Of a stretch of 64,000 nucleotides of DNA, positions 50,956 to 59,552 are shown piece after piece; the first letter of the stretch is position 1, and the number at the start of each line of letters is the position of its first letter. The position numbers and the translations under genes were made by a program. Source of the stretch: Rhodovastum sp963709085. Its GTDB lineage: Bacteria > Pseudomonadota > Alphaproteobacteria > Acetobacterales > Acetobacteraceae. The stretch spans positions 558,001 through 622,000 of the forward strand of contig CAVPVB010000024.1 of the NCBI GenBank assembly GCA_963709085.1, read 5' to 3'. The notes beneath the pieces were generated by a model, which saw only the letters and a list, made by a program, of their open reading frames with translations, was not told the DNA's origin and ran no database searches.

Positions 50956-51603
50956 ATGAATGAAGGCGTGCAGGGCATTATCGGAGAGGTCGATTTCACC
51001 ACCGGTGATCCGCCGCCCCACCCCGCCAACAAGACCGCCCGTGGTGTGGCCAACCCGCTGCTGTTTCTGCGCAGCTGGCTCGCCCATCCGCTGCGCATGG
51101 GCTCGGTGATCCCCTCCTCCGACACGCTGAACCGTCTCCTGCTGCGCCAGGCCTGGCCCGCACCCGGCCGTGCCGTGCTCGAACTCGGCGCCGGCACCGG
51201 TGTGCTGGCCAGCGCCTTCGTCGCCGCCGGACTGAGCCAGGAGCGCCTCATCCTGAGCGAAATCGACCCCTCCCTGGTCGAACATCTGCGTGAGAAATTC
51301 CCCGCCGCCACCGTCATCGGCGGCGACGCCCGCGCGCTGCCCTCGCAAATCCCCGAGCGCTGGCAGGGCCGCATCGGCAGTGTCGTCTGCGGCATCCCGC
51401 TGGTGCTGCTGCCCGACGCCGAACAGCGCAGCTTCATCGACCTCATCAACACGGTCGCCCCGGGGCGCGGCTTCCTGCACTACAGCTACTGCATCACCTC
51501 GCCGCTGCCCTATCGCCGGCACGGGCTGACCGCCAAGCGCGAGGCCTGGACGCCGCTGAACATTCCGCCGGCGAGCGTTTGGCGCTATCAGTCTGAACGG
51601 TAA
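50956..51603 (+). CDS. PmtA-like phospholipid N-methyltransferase
   Basis: 215 residues. SAM-binding Rossmann motif VLELGAGTGVLASAFV (about 80). FLRSWLAHPLRMGSVIPSS before it and SVVCGIPLVLLP and YSYCITSPL after it match the short phospholipid methyltransferase family (COG3963), which in alphaproteobacteria methylates phosphatidylethanolamine toward phosphatidylcholine or related lipids. The PE precursor comes from pssA-psd, elsewhere in this window. ATG 50956 fits; the longer frame has a non-conserved extension. Confidence 0.85.
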   Translation: MNEGVQGIIGEVDFTTGDPPPHPANKTARGVANPLLFLRSWLAHPLRMGSVIPSSDTLNRLLLRQAWPAPGRAVLELGAGTGVLASAFVAAGLSQERLILSEIDPSLVEHLREKFPAATVIGGDARALPSQIPERWQGRIGSVVCGIPLVLLPDAEQRSFIDLINTVAPGRGFLHYSYCITSPLPYRRHGLTAKREAWTPLNIPPASVWRYQSER

Positions 51604-51658
51604 ATGCCGGGGCGCAGCCCCGGACTCTGATCGGTAAATGCCGGGGCGCAGCCCCGGA
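51594..51658. repeat. 31-bp direct repeat across the methyltransferase stop
   Basis: Two copies of TGA(A/T)CGGTAAATGCCGGGGC... (starts 51594 and 51628), each with the inner palindrome CCGGGGCGCAGCCCCGG. The first copy contains the last codons and TAA stop of the methyltransferase gene, so the 3' end has been duplicated. A related GC palindrome series, CAGGGGCTCTGCCCCTG and CCAGGGGCCTTTGGCCCCTGG, follows to about 51710. Confidence 0.85.
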
Positions 51659-51732
51659 CCCCGGCAGGGGCTCTGCCCCTGCACCCTGCCAGGGGCCTTT
51701 GGCCCCTGGACCCCTTTTTAGTCGGTTTTAAA

Positions 51733-51764
51733 CGCCAGGGGTTTTGATCCCTGGCGCTTTTTTT
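51733..51764. terminator. Intrinsic terminator
   Basis: CGCCAGGG-GTTTTGAT-CCCTGGCG then C and seven T. It ends the methyltransferase transcript and overlaps the stop codon of the minus-strand glycosyltransferase gene (51763-51765). Confidence 0.9.
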
Positions 51765-52824
51765 ATGCCTGCACGGGCGCCAGGTTGGCGACGAATTTTT
51801 CGGCGCAGGCCTGCCAGGAGAAGCGCTCGGCATGCACGCGGCAGGCCGCCCGGTCCGCCTGCAGGGCACGCAGGCAGGCAGCCCGCAAATCGTTGTCGAG
51901 AGCGCCGACATCCGGCGCATTTTCCAGCACATCCACCGGCCCGGTCACCGGGAAAGCGGCCACCGGCGTGCCACAGGCCAGCGCCTCCAGCAGCACCAGC
52001 CCGAACGTATCGGTCAATGAGGGAAACACGAACACGTCCGCCCCCGCATAGGCACGCGCCAGGGCTTCCCCATGCAGTTCGCCGGCGAAATGAACTTGCG
52101 GGTAACGCCGCTGCAACGCGGCAAGCTGCGGCCCATCGCCGACCACCACCTTTGATCCGGGAAGGTCGAGGTCGAGGAAGGCGCCGATGTTCTTCTCCAC
52201 CGCCACCCGCCCCACATACAGGAATACCGGACCGGGCAGCCCCCAATCATGCCGCGGCTCGGGGCGGAACAGATCCAGGTCGACGCCGCGCGACCACGCC
52301 CGGATATTGTGGAACCCATGCGTCGCGAGGTCGCGCTGCAGGCTCGCGGTGGCCACCATCAGGCCGCTGCTCGCGCCGTGGAAATACCGCAGCAGCGCGT
52401 ACGGAATGCGCGGCGAAAGTCCGGTCCGGGCATGCAGGTATTCGGGAAACCTTGTGTGATAGGCAGTGGTGAAGGGCATCTTATGCCGCAACGCCCAGCG
52501 CCGTGCCGCCAGGCCCAGCGGGCCTTCGGTGGAGATGTGCAGCGCCTCCGGGCGGAACGCCTCGATCAGTTGCGCCAGCCGCCGGCGCGGCAACACCGCG
52601 AGGCGGATGCTGGCATAGGTCGGGCATGGCACGGTGCGGAACCGGTCCGGGCCGATCACCTCCACCACATGCCCCATGCCACGCAGCGCCTGCGCCACGG
52701 TGCGCAGGGTGCGGACTACCCCGTTGACCTGCGGCTCCCACGCATCGGTCACGATCAAAATCCGCTGCCCGGCCGGCGTGGTGGCCGGCAGCGCCGCCTC
52801 AGACGGGTTCTGGGAGTTTGGCAC
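51763..52824 (-). CDS. GT4-family glycosyltransferase
   Basis: 353 residues from GTG 52824; TTG 52848 would add eight. GT-B fold with RILIVTDAWEPQVNGVVRTLRTVAQAL at the N-terminus, STEGPLGLAARRWAL, the donor-binding FLYVGRVAVEKNI and ADVFVFPSLTDTFGLVLLEALACGTPV (E-x7-E). The closest pattern is alpha-mannosyltransferases acting on diacylglycerol-linked sugars (MgtA/SQDX-like), so a glycolipid role is plausible. The start lies inside the end of the phosphoesterase gene, suggesting a two-gene operon. Confidence 0.88.
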   Translation of the reverse strand: MPNSQNPSEAALPATTPAGQRILIVTDAWEPQVNGVVRTLRTVAQALRGMGHVVEVIGPDRFRTVPCPTYASIRLAVLPRRRLAQLIEAFRPEALHISTEGPLGLAARRWALRHKMPFTTAYHTRFPEYLHARTGLSPRIPYALLRYFHGASSGLMVATASLQRDLATHGFHNIRAWSRGVDLDLFRPEPRHDWGLPGPVFLYVGRVAVEKNIGAFLDLDLPGSKVVVGDGPQLAALQRRYPQVHFAGELHGEALARAYAGADVFVFPSLTDTFGLVLLEALACGTPVAAFPVTGPVDVLENAPDVGALDNDLRAACLRALQADRAACRVHAERFSWQACAEKFVANLAPVQA

Positions 52825-53630
52825 TTTGCCGTCCGCTCGGTCGCGCAAAGAACGAAAGCCGGTTCAGCGCGGCCCAGTCGATCAGTTCCAGCCGGCCATC
52901 GTGATGCTCGACCACCGCGGTGCAGCTTTCCACCCAGTCGCCGTCATTGATGTAAAGCACGCCGTTCACGTCGCGCATTTCGGCATGGTGGATATGGCCG
53001 CACACCACCCCGTCGAAGCCGCGGCGAACCGCCTCGGACGTCAACGCGCCCTCGAACCGGTCGATCGCCTTCACCGCTTCCTTCACCTGGCGCTTCGCCC
53101 AGGCCGACAGCGACCAGTACCGGGTAGCCGAGCCAGCGCCGGCCGACATTGAACCAGCGATTGACGACCAGCGACGCGGTGTAGGCATGGTCCCCCAGAA
53201 TGGCCAGGATGCGAGCATAGCGTACCACGCTATCGAACTCGTCGCCATGGATCACCAGCAGCCGGCGCCCATCGGCGGTCACGTGCGTCGCCTCGGCGGC
53301 CAGCCGCACCCCGCCCACCTCCAGCCCCAGCGACAGCCAGGAGCGGAACATCTCGTCGTGGTTGCCGGGGATGTAGATCACTTCGGCACCGTTGCGGGCG
53401 TGCCGGACGATCAGGCGCACCACTTCGTCATGCGCGTCGTCCCAGTACCACGACCGGCGCAGCTTCCAGCCGTCAATGATGTCGCCAACGAGATAGAGTT
53501 GGTCGCAGGAAATCCGGCGGAGGAAATCGGCCAGGAAATCACTGCGGCATCCCCGTGTTCCCAGATGGGTGTCGGAAATAAATACGGCGCGGTAATGGCG
53601 CCCCGGGAGCCCCGGCGAGAGTGCGTTCAT
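52799..53630 (-). pseudogene. LpxH-like metallophosphoesterase with one frameshift
   Basis: 276 residues when one base is removed. FISDTHLGTRGC, LVGDIIDGWKLRRSWYWDD, YIPGNHDEMFRSW and VIHGDEFDSV hold the dinuclear metal ligands in frame 1 (to residue about 170). After GRRWLGYP the next frame continues YWSLSAWAKRQVKEAVKAID and GFDGVVCGHIHHAEMRD, the last conserved ligands. An extra G at 53120/53121 (CCC-GG-TAC) explains it. Family members are UDP-2,3-diacylglucosamine hydrolases or related. ATG 53628-53630. Real decay or an assembly error. Confidence 0.8.
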
Positions 53631-53635
53631 GCGCG

Positions 53636-53693
53636 TCGCAAATCCTGATCGGGGTGAAGCATTGTCGCGAATCCTGACCGGGGTCAAGCGTTG
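53636..53693. repeat. 29-bp imperfect direct repeat
   Basis: Two adjacent copies (starts 53636 and 53665) of TCGC(A/G)AATCCTGA(T/C)CGGGG... agree at 24 of 29 positions. They lie in the 212-base divergent region before the phosphoesterase and the lipid kinase, where a regulator could bind. Confidence 0.75.
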
Positions 53694-53842
53694 GCAAGAA
53701 GCAGATAAGCAAGCGGCGCTGCAGCGCACGTGAAACTTCGATGATCCGGCCCGACCGCGGCCCGGCGCGTGAAATTCATCGCCAAGCCGCCCGAACGTCA
53801 TGAAACAGCAATGGAAGCCGGCGATAGTGGAGGTTCGCCGTC

Positions 53843-54712
53843 ATGATCATTGTTTACAATCCCACCGCCGGGCGCCGGCGCGCCCAACTGCTTTGGCGGG
53901 TGCTGGACGTGCTGGTCGAGAACGGTGTGCGCGTCGATCTGGCGCGCACGCGCGGGCGCGGCCATGCCACCGATCTCGCCCGCGAGGCGGCGCGCACCGG
54001 TGCCGGAATGGTGGTCGCCGCCGGCGGCGACGGCACGGTGGCCGAGGTCGCCGCCGGCCTGCTCGGCACCCCGGCCCAACTCGGCATCATTCCGCTCGGC
54101 ACCGCCAACGTGCTGGCGCATGAGCTTGCGCTGCCGATGCAGCCGCGCGCCGTCGCCGCCATGCTGGCCTTCGGCCGCACCCGCCCGCTCTGGCCGGGAA
54201 TCGCCACCGGCCCGGATGGCTCGCTGGTATTCGTGCAGATGCTCGGGGCCGGGCTGGACGCACAGGTGGTGCACCGGCTGCGGCTGTCCATGAAACGGCT
54301 GCTGGGCCGCGCCGCCTACGTGCTGCAGACCATCGCCGAGGCGGTGAACTATAGTTATGCGCCGTTGCTTGTGCGCATTGACGGAGTCGAGAGAACGGCC
54401 GCCAGCGTGGTGGTGTGCAAGGGGCGCCTCTATGGCGGCCCGTTCCTGCTGGCGCCGGACGCCAGCCCCTGCGCACCCGGCTTCACCGTCGCGCTGTTCG
54501 GGGCCGGCGGCACGCTGGCCACCCTCGGCTATGGCGCCGCCCTGCCACTGAACCTGCTGCCCTGCGCGCCCGGCCTGTCGCTGGTGCGCGGCCGGGAAAT
54601 CGAAATCCACGCCGAAGCCAGCGTGCCCGCCCAGGCCGACGGCGACGCCGCCGGCATCACGCCGGTGCGGGTCGCCGATGCCGGGTCCAGCATCGACGTC
54701 GTGGTGGCCTGA
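53843..54712 (+). CDS. Diacylglycerol/lipid kinase family protein
   Basis: 289 residues. The DagK/YegS-like catalytic domain: YNPTAGRRRAQLLW, VVAAGGDGTVAEVAAGLLG and IPLGTANVLAHELALP (substrate and phosphate loops). The C-terminal beta-rich domain has a variable end. Such kinases phosphorylate diacylglycerol or a related lipid to recycle phospholipids. TCGCCGTC precedes ATG 53843. Several lipid or glycolipid genes are close by. No signal peptide. Confidence 0.9.
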   Translation: MIIVYNPTAGRRRAQLLWRVLDVLVENGVRVDLARTRGRGHATDLAREAARTGAGMVVAAGGDGTVAEVAAGLLGTPAQLGIIPLGTANVLAHELALPMQPRAVAAMLAFGRTRPLWPGIATGPDGSLVFVQMLGAGLDAQVVHRLRLSMKRLLGRAAYVLQTIAEAVNYSYAPLLVRIDGVERTAASVVVCKGRLYGGPFLLAPDASPCAPGFTVALFGAGGTLATLGYGAALPLNLLPCAPGLSLVRGREIEIHAEASVPAQADGDAAGITPVRVADAGSSIDVVVA

Positions 54713-54726
54713 CCGCACCCTGCCGG

Positions 54727-56184
54727 TCAGGTTTCCCCCAGATCGGCCCCCAGATCGGCCCCCAGATCGGCCCCCAGATCGGCCAGCGCCGCCGCCGCCG
54801 CGGCGATCGCCGCCTCCAGCCGCTTCGGCCCGGGGGCGCGGAACAGCCGCAGCGACGGGTACCAGGGCGTGTCGGAACGCCCGGTCAGCCACCGCCAGTC
54901 CGGTGCATAAGGCAGCATGATCCAGGCCGGCTTGCCCATCGCCCCGGCCAAATGCGCCACCGAGGTATCGACGCACACCACCAGATCCAGCCCGGCGATG
55001 ATCGCCGCCGTGTCCTCGAAGCTGTTGATTTCGGGGTCCAGGTCGAGCAGTTGCGCCCGTCCCTGCCCCCGTTCCTGCCATTGCCGCGCCTGCGCCGCCG
55101 GCGTGCCCTTCTGCAGCGACACCAGGGCCACCCCCGCCACCGCGCCAAGCGGCGCGAACGCATCCAATGTCACCGACCGGTTGTGGTCGTTGTTGTGCGT
55201 CGGCCGCCCCGCCCAGGCGATGCCCACCCGGCGCAGCCGGGGCGGAATGTCGCGGTCCAGCCGCGCCTTCCACTGCGCCGCCAGCGCCGGATCGGCGGCG
55301 CAGTACGGCACGCCGCCGGGGATGGTCTGCAGAATCGTGCCATGCAGCCGTGGCAGCCCGGAAAACGGGCAGAAGCAGGCATAGTCCGGCAGGTGTTCCC
55401 ACATCGTGCAGGTTGGCGTCGCCGGAAACATGCGCCGCAGGGTCGGCTCCAGCTCCGGGCTGCAGGCGATCACGATGCTGGCGGCGCGGCTGCTCGCCCA
55501 GGACAGGTAGCGGGCGAACATCAGCACGTCGCCGTAGCCCTGGTCGGCGATCAGCAGCAGCCGCTCGCCGCGCAGCACCCGCCCGTCCCACGCCGGGCGG
55601 TCGGTGGGCGGCATCAGCGGCGTGGCCCCGGGGATCTGGTAGCGCCACTCGTAATGCTCCCAGCCGCCGGTCAGATCGCCGCTCAGCAGCAGCGCCTGTG
55701 CCATTTTCATATGGCCCTGCGGCAGGTTGGGCCGCAGATCGAGGCAGTGCCGCGCCGCGGCGATGCAGGCCGGCAGCTCCAGCCGGTCGTACAGCACCAT
55801 CGCCAGGTTGAACGGCCCCAGCGGATCGGCCGGGTCCAGCGTCACCGCCCGGCGCGCCGCCGCCACCGCCTCGTCCAGCCGCCCGAGCAGCCGGTAGACC
55901 TCGGAGATGTTGCGCCATTGCACCGCCCGGGCGCCGCCGCCGGCGGCGATGCCGCGCTCCATCAGCGCCGCCGCCTGGTCCAGCCGGCCACGGCGCAAGG
56001 CGATCAGCCCGCTGGCGTTCAGCGAATCCGCGTGGTTCGGCACCGCGCCAAGGATATGACCGAGCATCCGCCCGGCCGCATCCAGCCGGTTGGCCTCGAT
56101 GTATTCCTGTGCCACGGCGAACACCTCGGCCACGGGCAGCGGCACCGTGAGCGAAGCGGCGGGGACGAGGGTTGATGCCGACAA
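54727..56184 (-). CDS. TPR-glycosyltransferase (GT9/GT41-like) fusion
   Basis: 485 residues from TTG 56184 (AGGA eight bases upstream). TPR repeats (about 20-165: EYIEANRLDAAGRMLGHIL, LNASGLIALRRGRLDQAAALM, EVYRLLGRLDEAVAAARRAV, NLPQGHMKMAQALLLSGDL) precede a GT-B-like domain: LLLIADQGYGDVLMFARYL, VGIAWAGRPTHNNDHNRSV and VCVDTSVAHLAGAMGKPAWIMLPY. That C-terminal signature is shared with heptosyltransferase-like and SPINDLY-like proteins. It ends in a repeated GADL tail. Surface glycan or protein glycosylation is inferred. Confidence 0.88.
   Translation of the reverse strand: MSASTLVPAASLTVPLPVAEVFAVAQEYIEANRLDAAGRMLGHILGAVPNHADSLNASGLIALRRGRLDQAAALMERGIAAGGGARAVQWRNISEVYRLLGRLDEAVAAARRAVTLDPADPLGPFNLAMVLYDRLELPACIAAARHCLDLRPNLPQGHMKMAQALLLSGDLTGGWEHYEWRYQIPGATPLMPPTDRPAWDGRVLRGERLLLIADQGYGDVLMFARYLSWASSRAASIVIACSPELEPTLRRMFPATPTCTMWEHLPDYACFCPFSGLPRLHGTILQTIPGGVPYCAADPALAAQWKARLDRDIPPRLRRVGIAWAGRPTHNNDHNRSVTLDAFAPLGAVAGVALVSLQKGTPAAQARQWQERGQGRAQLLDLDPEINSFEDTAAIIAGLDLVVCVDTSVAHLAGAMGKPAWIMLPYAPDWRWLTGRSDTPWYPSLRLFRAPGPKRLEAAIAAAAAALADLGADLGADLGADLGET
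54735..54784 (-). repeat. Four 12-bp repeats encoding GADL
   Basis: CCCCCAGATCGG repeats four times in frame at the 3' end of the TPR-glycosyltransferase gene, giving DLGADLGADLGADLG. Slippage could change tail length in 4-residue steps without changing the frame. Confidence 0.85.
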
Positions 56185-56209
56185 TTCGGGTCCTGCTTCC
56201 GGTCTGGGC

Positions 56210-56271
56210 GAATGGGTTCTAAGGGCTCCGCCCTTGGCGGGTCCAGGGCAGAGCCCTGGCCTTCCTTCCCC
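56210..56271. repeat. Dispersed palindromic repeat, copy 8
   Basis: AATGGGTTCTAAGGGCTCCGCCCTTGGCGGGT, CCAGGGCAGAGCCCTGG, CTTCCTTCC. It lies between two minus-strand genes and is slightly shortened in its first palindrome. Confidence 0.85.
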
Positions 56272-56292
56272 CCATTGCCCTGCAGCCCGCGC

Positions 56293-57171
56293 CTATTTTG
56301 AAGGCGGTTCAGCCGCCGCCAGCCATATCTGGACCGAGCCCGCCTCGGGCTTGCGTTTGCAGGCGGTGCAATCCTCCACCCGCCAGACGGTTTTTTTGGT
56401 TGCGAGCATCCGGGCGAGGGAGACGGCAACCGGGGCGTCCGCCTGGGAAAAGTAGCGAACCGTCGGTGACGGGTTGGCATGCGCCTTGCTGTGCACTGGC
56501 ACCATGCCCGCCCCCAGACCGGCTGATTCGAGTTTGCCGAGGACCCGCCGCCCGATCACCCGCGAGCGTTCATCGTCATGGTAGTGAATGGAAATCCGCT
56601 CCGTATGACGCACCATGGCGAGCGGACGCGGGGAGGCGAACCCGATCGGCGTCACCTCTGGAGATTGCGCCTGCGCCATGCCGGTGGGCGGAGCAACGAG
56701 GTCGGTTGCATCCGCGTCCGGTGGTGGCTGCCGGGTGTTTGCACCCGATCCTGTCTCGGGTGGATTGTGTGTCGTCTCCGGGGCCGGCGGCTCATCAACA
56801 GCCGACGCCATTCTGCGTTCAGGCGCAGCAGCTTGCGCGGCCCAATCGTCGTGTCGCTGAGGGTTGGCGTTCGCGCCGGCAGCCGTCGCGGGCAAAGCCG
56901 TCGCGGGTGGTATTGTGGCCGTCTCGTGCACCGGCGCCGGCGCGGCACTGCCCGCCACGGCGAGCTTCCCGGACGGCTCTGCCGGCCGCCACGAATCCGG
57001 CATGCTCTGCGGTTCTGGGGGGCGGAGCCGGTCGATACGGGCGCCTCTCTGGAATTCGGATAACGAGACGCCGTATCGCGGCCCGCCGCCCCCCTCTCCT
57101 GGCCAGGAGAGAGCCAGAGCGGAAAGAGCGCCAAAAACCAACAGCAGCAAACCCGTCAATAACCACCGCAT
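56293..57171 (-). CDS. Membrane-anchored protein with C-terminal LytR_C-like domain
   Basis: 292 residues from ATG 57171; TTG 57183 is an alternative. Residues 2-25 are one membrane helix (WLLTGLLLLVFGALSALALSW), followed by a long Pro/Ala/Thr-rich linker to residue about 185. The C-terminal domain (ISIHYHDDERSRVIGRRVLGKLESAGL, TVRYFSQADAPVAVSLARML) resembles LytR C-terminal/SPOR-like modules of alphaproteobacterial exported proteins. It ends with a C-x-x-C pair. Periplasmic and probably envelope-associated; function unknown. Confidence 0.65.
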   Translation of the reverse strand: MRWLLTGLLLLVFGALSALALSWPGEGGGGPRYGVSLSEFQRGARIDRLRPPEPQSMPDSWRPAEPSGKLAVAGSAAPAPVHETATIPPATALPATAAGANANPQRHDDWAAQAAAPERRMASAVDEPPAPETTHNPPETGSGANTRQPPPDADATDLVAPPTGMAQAQSPEVTPIGFASPRPLAMVRHTERISIHYHDDERSRVIGRRVLGKLESAGLGAGMVPVHSKAHANPSPTVRYFSQADAPVAVSLARMLATKKTVWRVEDCTACKRKPEAGSVQIWLAAAEPPSK

Positions 57172-57501
57172 CTCGGGTGCCAATCTCTCGCTAAACGGCC
57201 TTCAGCCTGTCGCATGGCGAAAGCATAGCATCAAATTCACGCGATGTTCAACCGCCCAACCTCGCCACGCCGTGAACGGCGTCAGGCATGGTCATTGCAG
57301 GGCCGCACTTCTTTCCCAGGCTGCACAGCAACGCGCGAAGCATGGCGCGTGATTCCGTGATTTACCTTGCGCCACAACATGCAAGTGCGATGGCAGACCA
57401 GGCTGGCACCACTATTATTCGCACGGTTGGCGAACGAGTTCTGATTATCGCGCCCGCTTCTATCGTGCCGCTTCTATCGTGCCGCTTCTATCGTGCCGCT
57501 T
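57172..57501. other. Intergenic stretch upstream of the membrane-anchored protein gene
   Basis: 330 bases with no supported gene. It holds the promoter candidate at 57222-57251 and a 14-bp tandem repeat from 57454. The rest is ordinary sequence with a slight AT increase around 57350-57450. Confidence 0.6.
57222..57251 (-). promoter_or_regulatory. Candidate sigma-70 promoter
   Basis: On the minus strand TTGAAC and TATGCT are 18 bases apart, 50 bases before the start of the membrane-anchored protein gene. This is one of the best promoter matches I found in the window. Confidence 0.45.
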
Positions 57502-57508
57502 CTATCGC
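57454..57508. repeat. Four tandem 14-bp repeats
   Basis: CCGCTTCTATCGTG occurs three times exactly, then a fourth copy ends in CGCGG. The array runs into the stop codon of the exported protein gene at 57502. It looks like slippage. Confidence 0.9.
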
Positions 57509-58386
57509 GGCAGATCGGCCGGCACCACGGGCGCGCCCTCGCAGCCTTGCTCATGGATCAGCCCCTGTGCCGATCCAGACCACAAATGCAGATCGAGCGC
57601 GAGTTGTCGCAGATGCCCATCGGCGGAGGTCCAGGCGGTGGCGGTGGAAACCGGACTCTCGCCCGGATCGGGGTACCGCACGGGTGCGCGCCACAGCATG
57701 GCGTCGGCCGAACCGGCGGGCGCAACCGGCAACTCCACCAGCCGATTGGCCTTGAAGCCAGGCAGGAACACCGGCACGTCCCGGCCGCCGGGCGGCAGCC
57801 ATCTGATCCAGTAGAAGGCCATGGCGAACGGCGAACTCAGCCCTGCCGGCAGTGGTGACCCCTTGAGGTCGAGATCCGGCCGGCGCTCCGGTGACGCGGA
57901 CTCATAGTCGCCAAGCCAGGGCTGGGTGAAGGTGGCCGGGTCCCAATGCTGGACGAATCCCGGATGCTTGAGGCGGAAATCGTCAAGTGTCTTTGCCTGC
58001 ACCCGGCGCGCCTGCATGCCGTCCGGGCCGCGTTGAAATTCGTCCCATTGCTGGCGGACGATGTGGTCGCCGATGAAATAGCGGTTGTTCACCGCCACGC
58101 TCTGCATCTCGCCGGCCCGCCAGGTGCTGATCTCTTCAATCAGGTAGTGAATATGCAGCCAGGGCAGCGTCGTCGCCTCGAACGTCACGGCGACATCCAC
58201 CCGCGTGCCGCCCTGGATCGCCGCCACCGCGGCGGTCACCGCAATCTGCCCGGCGTAATCGCTGCTGCCGGCGAAGCGGCAGACCTCGCCGGCGGACGCA
58301 TCGGGCGTGCCCAGCCACGCCGCGAGCATGGCGGCTAGCACCAACCTCGTCGCGCCCGCCAGCGATTGGCCAGCCCCCCTTGCCAT
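57502..58386 (-). CDS. Exported protein, unknown function (DUF6134-like)
   Basis: 294 residues. A signal peptide of about 32 residues ends near GTPDASA. The mature protein is beta-rich: a Cys-containing start (GEVCRFAGSSDYAGQIAV), VDVAVTFEATTLPWLHIHYLIEE, NNRYFIGDHIVRQQWDEFQR, and a second half ending with Cys. The pattern resembles DUF6134 proteins, but I am not certain. It is last in the minus-strand run that begins with the RND gene and is separated from the paralog pair by 74 bases. Confidence 0.6.
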   Translation of the reverse strand: MARGAGQSLAGATRLVLAAMLAAWLGTPDASAGEVCRFAGSSDYAGQIAVTAAVAAIQGGTRVDVAVTFEATTLPWLHIHYLIEEISTWRAGEMQSVAVNNRYFIGDHIVRQQWDEFQRGPDGMQARRVQAKTLDDFRLKHPGFVQHWDPATFTQPWLGDYESASPERRPDLDLKGSPLPAGLSSPFAMAFYWIRWLPPGGRDVPVFLPGFKANRLVELPVAPAGSADAMLWRAPVRYPDPGESPVSTATAWTSADGHLRQLALDLHLWSGSAQGLIHEQGCEGAPVVPADLPR

Positions 58387-58460
58387 CTGCCTCCCCGATC
58401 CCGGCCAGCACGCCAGAAACGCCGCTTAATGCACAGGCTCCAGGCGGTCCCAGGCTTTCG

Positions 58461-59552
58461 TCACAAGCCGGCCTTATGCCCGCCATAGCCGAAATCCACC
58501 ACCCGCGCCGCGTCCGCCCGCGTCACCGGCCGCACCGTATTCCAGACCACGCTGGTCAGGTAGCTGCGCGCCGAGCGCAGGCTGGTCTGCAGCGCCGTCA
58601 CCGCCGCCGCCTGCAGCGACTGCGCCGTCCACAGAAAGGTCAGCGAGGCATCGGTCAGCGCCTGCCCCACCTGCAGGCTGCCCCAGCGCAAGCCATCGAC
58701 CGTGTCCGGGTCGAAGGACCATGTGCCTTCGTGCGCCGCGGCATCGCGGATCGCCGCCTCCTGCCGGCGCGCCTCCTCTTCCGTCAGCGCCCCCTCGGCC
58801 ACCAGCACGTGCAACCGGGCGATCCGCTCCTGCGTAACCCCCGCGCGGGCCAGCGCCGCCGACCCGGCATCGAAGGGCGGCAGCGCCCGCCCGGCGGGCA
58901 GGCCCTTCGTCAACCCGGCCTCCAGCAGGCGGAGCGAAACCACCGCCCAATTCGCCAGCGTCACCCGGTCCGGCGCATCCTTGCCGTCCTGCAGGTGGAA
59001 ACGCAAATCGATCACGCCCTGCCGGTTGGCCACCCGCAGCCCGACCGTCACGGTGCGGTCCGGCAAGGCGAGCCGGCGCTGCCGCGCCGCCGCCTGCGCC
59101 TGATGCCAGGCGAGCGGCATCTCCGCCGTCCAGTCCCATTCCCGTGCGGTGACGAACCAGCACGCGATGTCCCAGCCGCCGCGCACCAGGATGGCCGACT
59201 CGACCCCGGCGACCGGCAGGCAATCGGCCGCCAGCCCCCAGCCGTCCTCGATGCCGATCTGGTTGGTATTGATTTCGGCCATGGCCGTCACGCTGCGCCC
59301 GTTCGCCGCCGGCCGCAGCAGCACCAGATTGCGGATCACCCCGAAGCCGCCAAGCGGCACGTCCGTTTCCACCCGCCCGGGGGCATCGCCGGCCGCAATC
59401 CACGGCCCCTCGGCCAGCGGCACCTGCTTGCCGCCGATCTCCAGCACCAACGGCGCCGGAACCGGCACGGCCTGCACCAGCGCGGTCTGCGCGCCGGCGG
59501 CCCCGGCGCCCAGACCCATCAGCAGCAGCGTGACGACCAGTCCGAACCTCAT
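58461..59552 (-). CDS. Exported protein, paralog B
   Basis: 363 residues with a signal peptide (MRFGLVVTLLLMGLGAGAAGA). LVLEIGGKQVPLAEGPWIAAGD near residue 35, VIRNLVLLRPAANG and VTAMAEINTNQIGIEDGWG are shared with the preceding gene, so the two are tandem paralogs. The C-terminal half is helical (ARLHVLVAEGALTEEEARRQE) and ends with a hydrophobic/amphipathic region (WTAQSLQAAAVTALQTSLRSARSYL). Its ATG overlaps the stop of the previous gene (ATGA). I do not recognise a family; periplasmic location is inferred. Confidence 0.65.
   Translation of the reverse strand: MRFGLVVTLLLMGLGAGAAGAQTALVQAVPVPAPLVLEIGGKQVPLAEGPWIAAGDAPGRVETDVPLGGFGVIRNLVLLRPAANGRSVTAMAEINTNQIGIEDGWGLAADCLPVAGVESAILVRGGWDIACWFVTAREWDWTAEMPLAWHQAQAAARQRRLALPDRTVTVGLRVANRQGVIDLRFHLQDGKDAPDRVTLANWAVVSLRLLEAGLTKGLPAGRALPPFDAGSAALARAGVTQERIARLHVLVAEGALTEEEARRQEAAIRDAAAHEGTWSFDPDTVDGLRWGSLQVGQALTDASLTFLWTAQSLQAAAVTALQTSLRSARSYLTSVVWNTVRPVTRADAARVVDFGYGGHKAGL

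Noticed and set aside
47345..57508. CRISPR array
   Set aside because: The short tandem repeats near 47345, 53636, 54735 and 57454 have no spacers, differ in unit length, and have no cas genes nearby.
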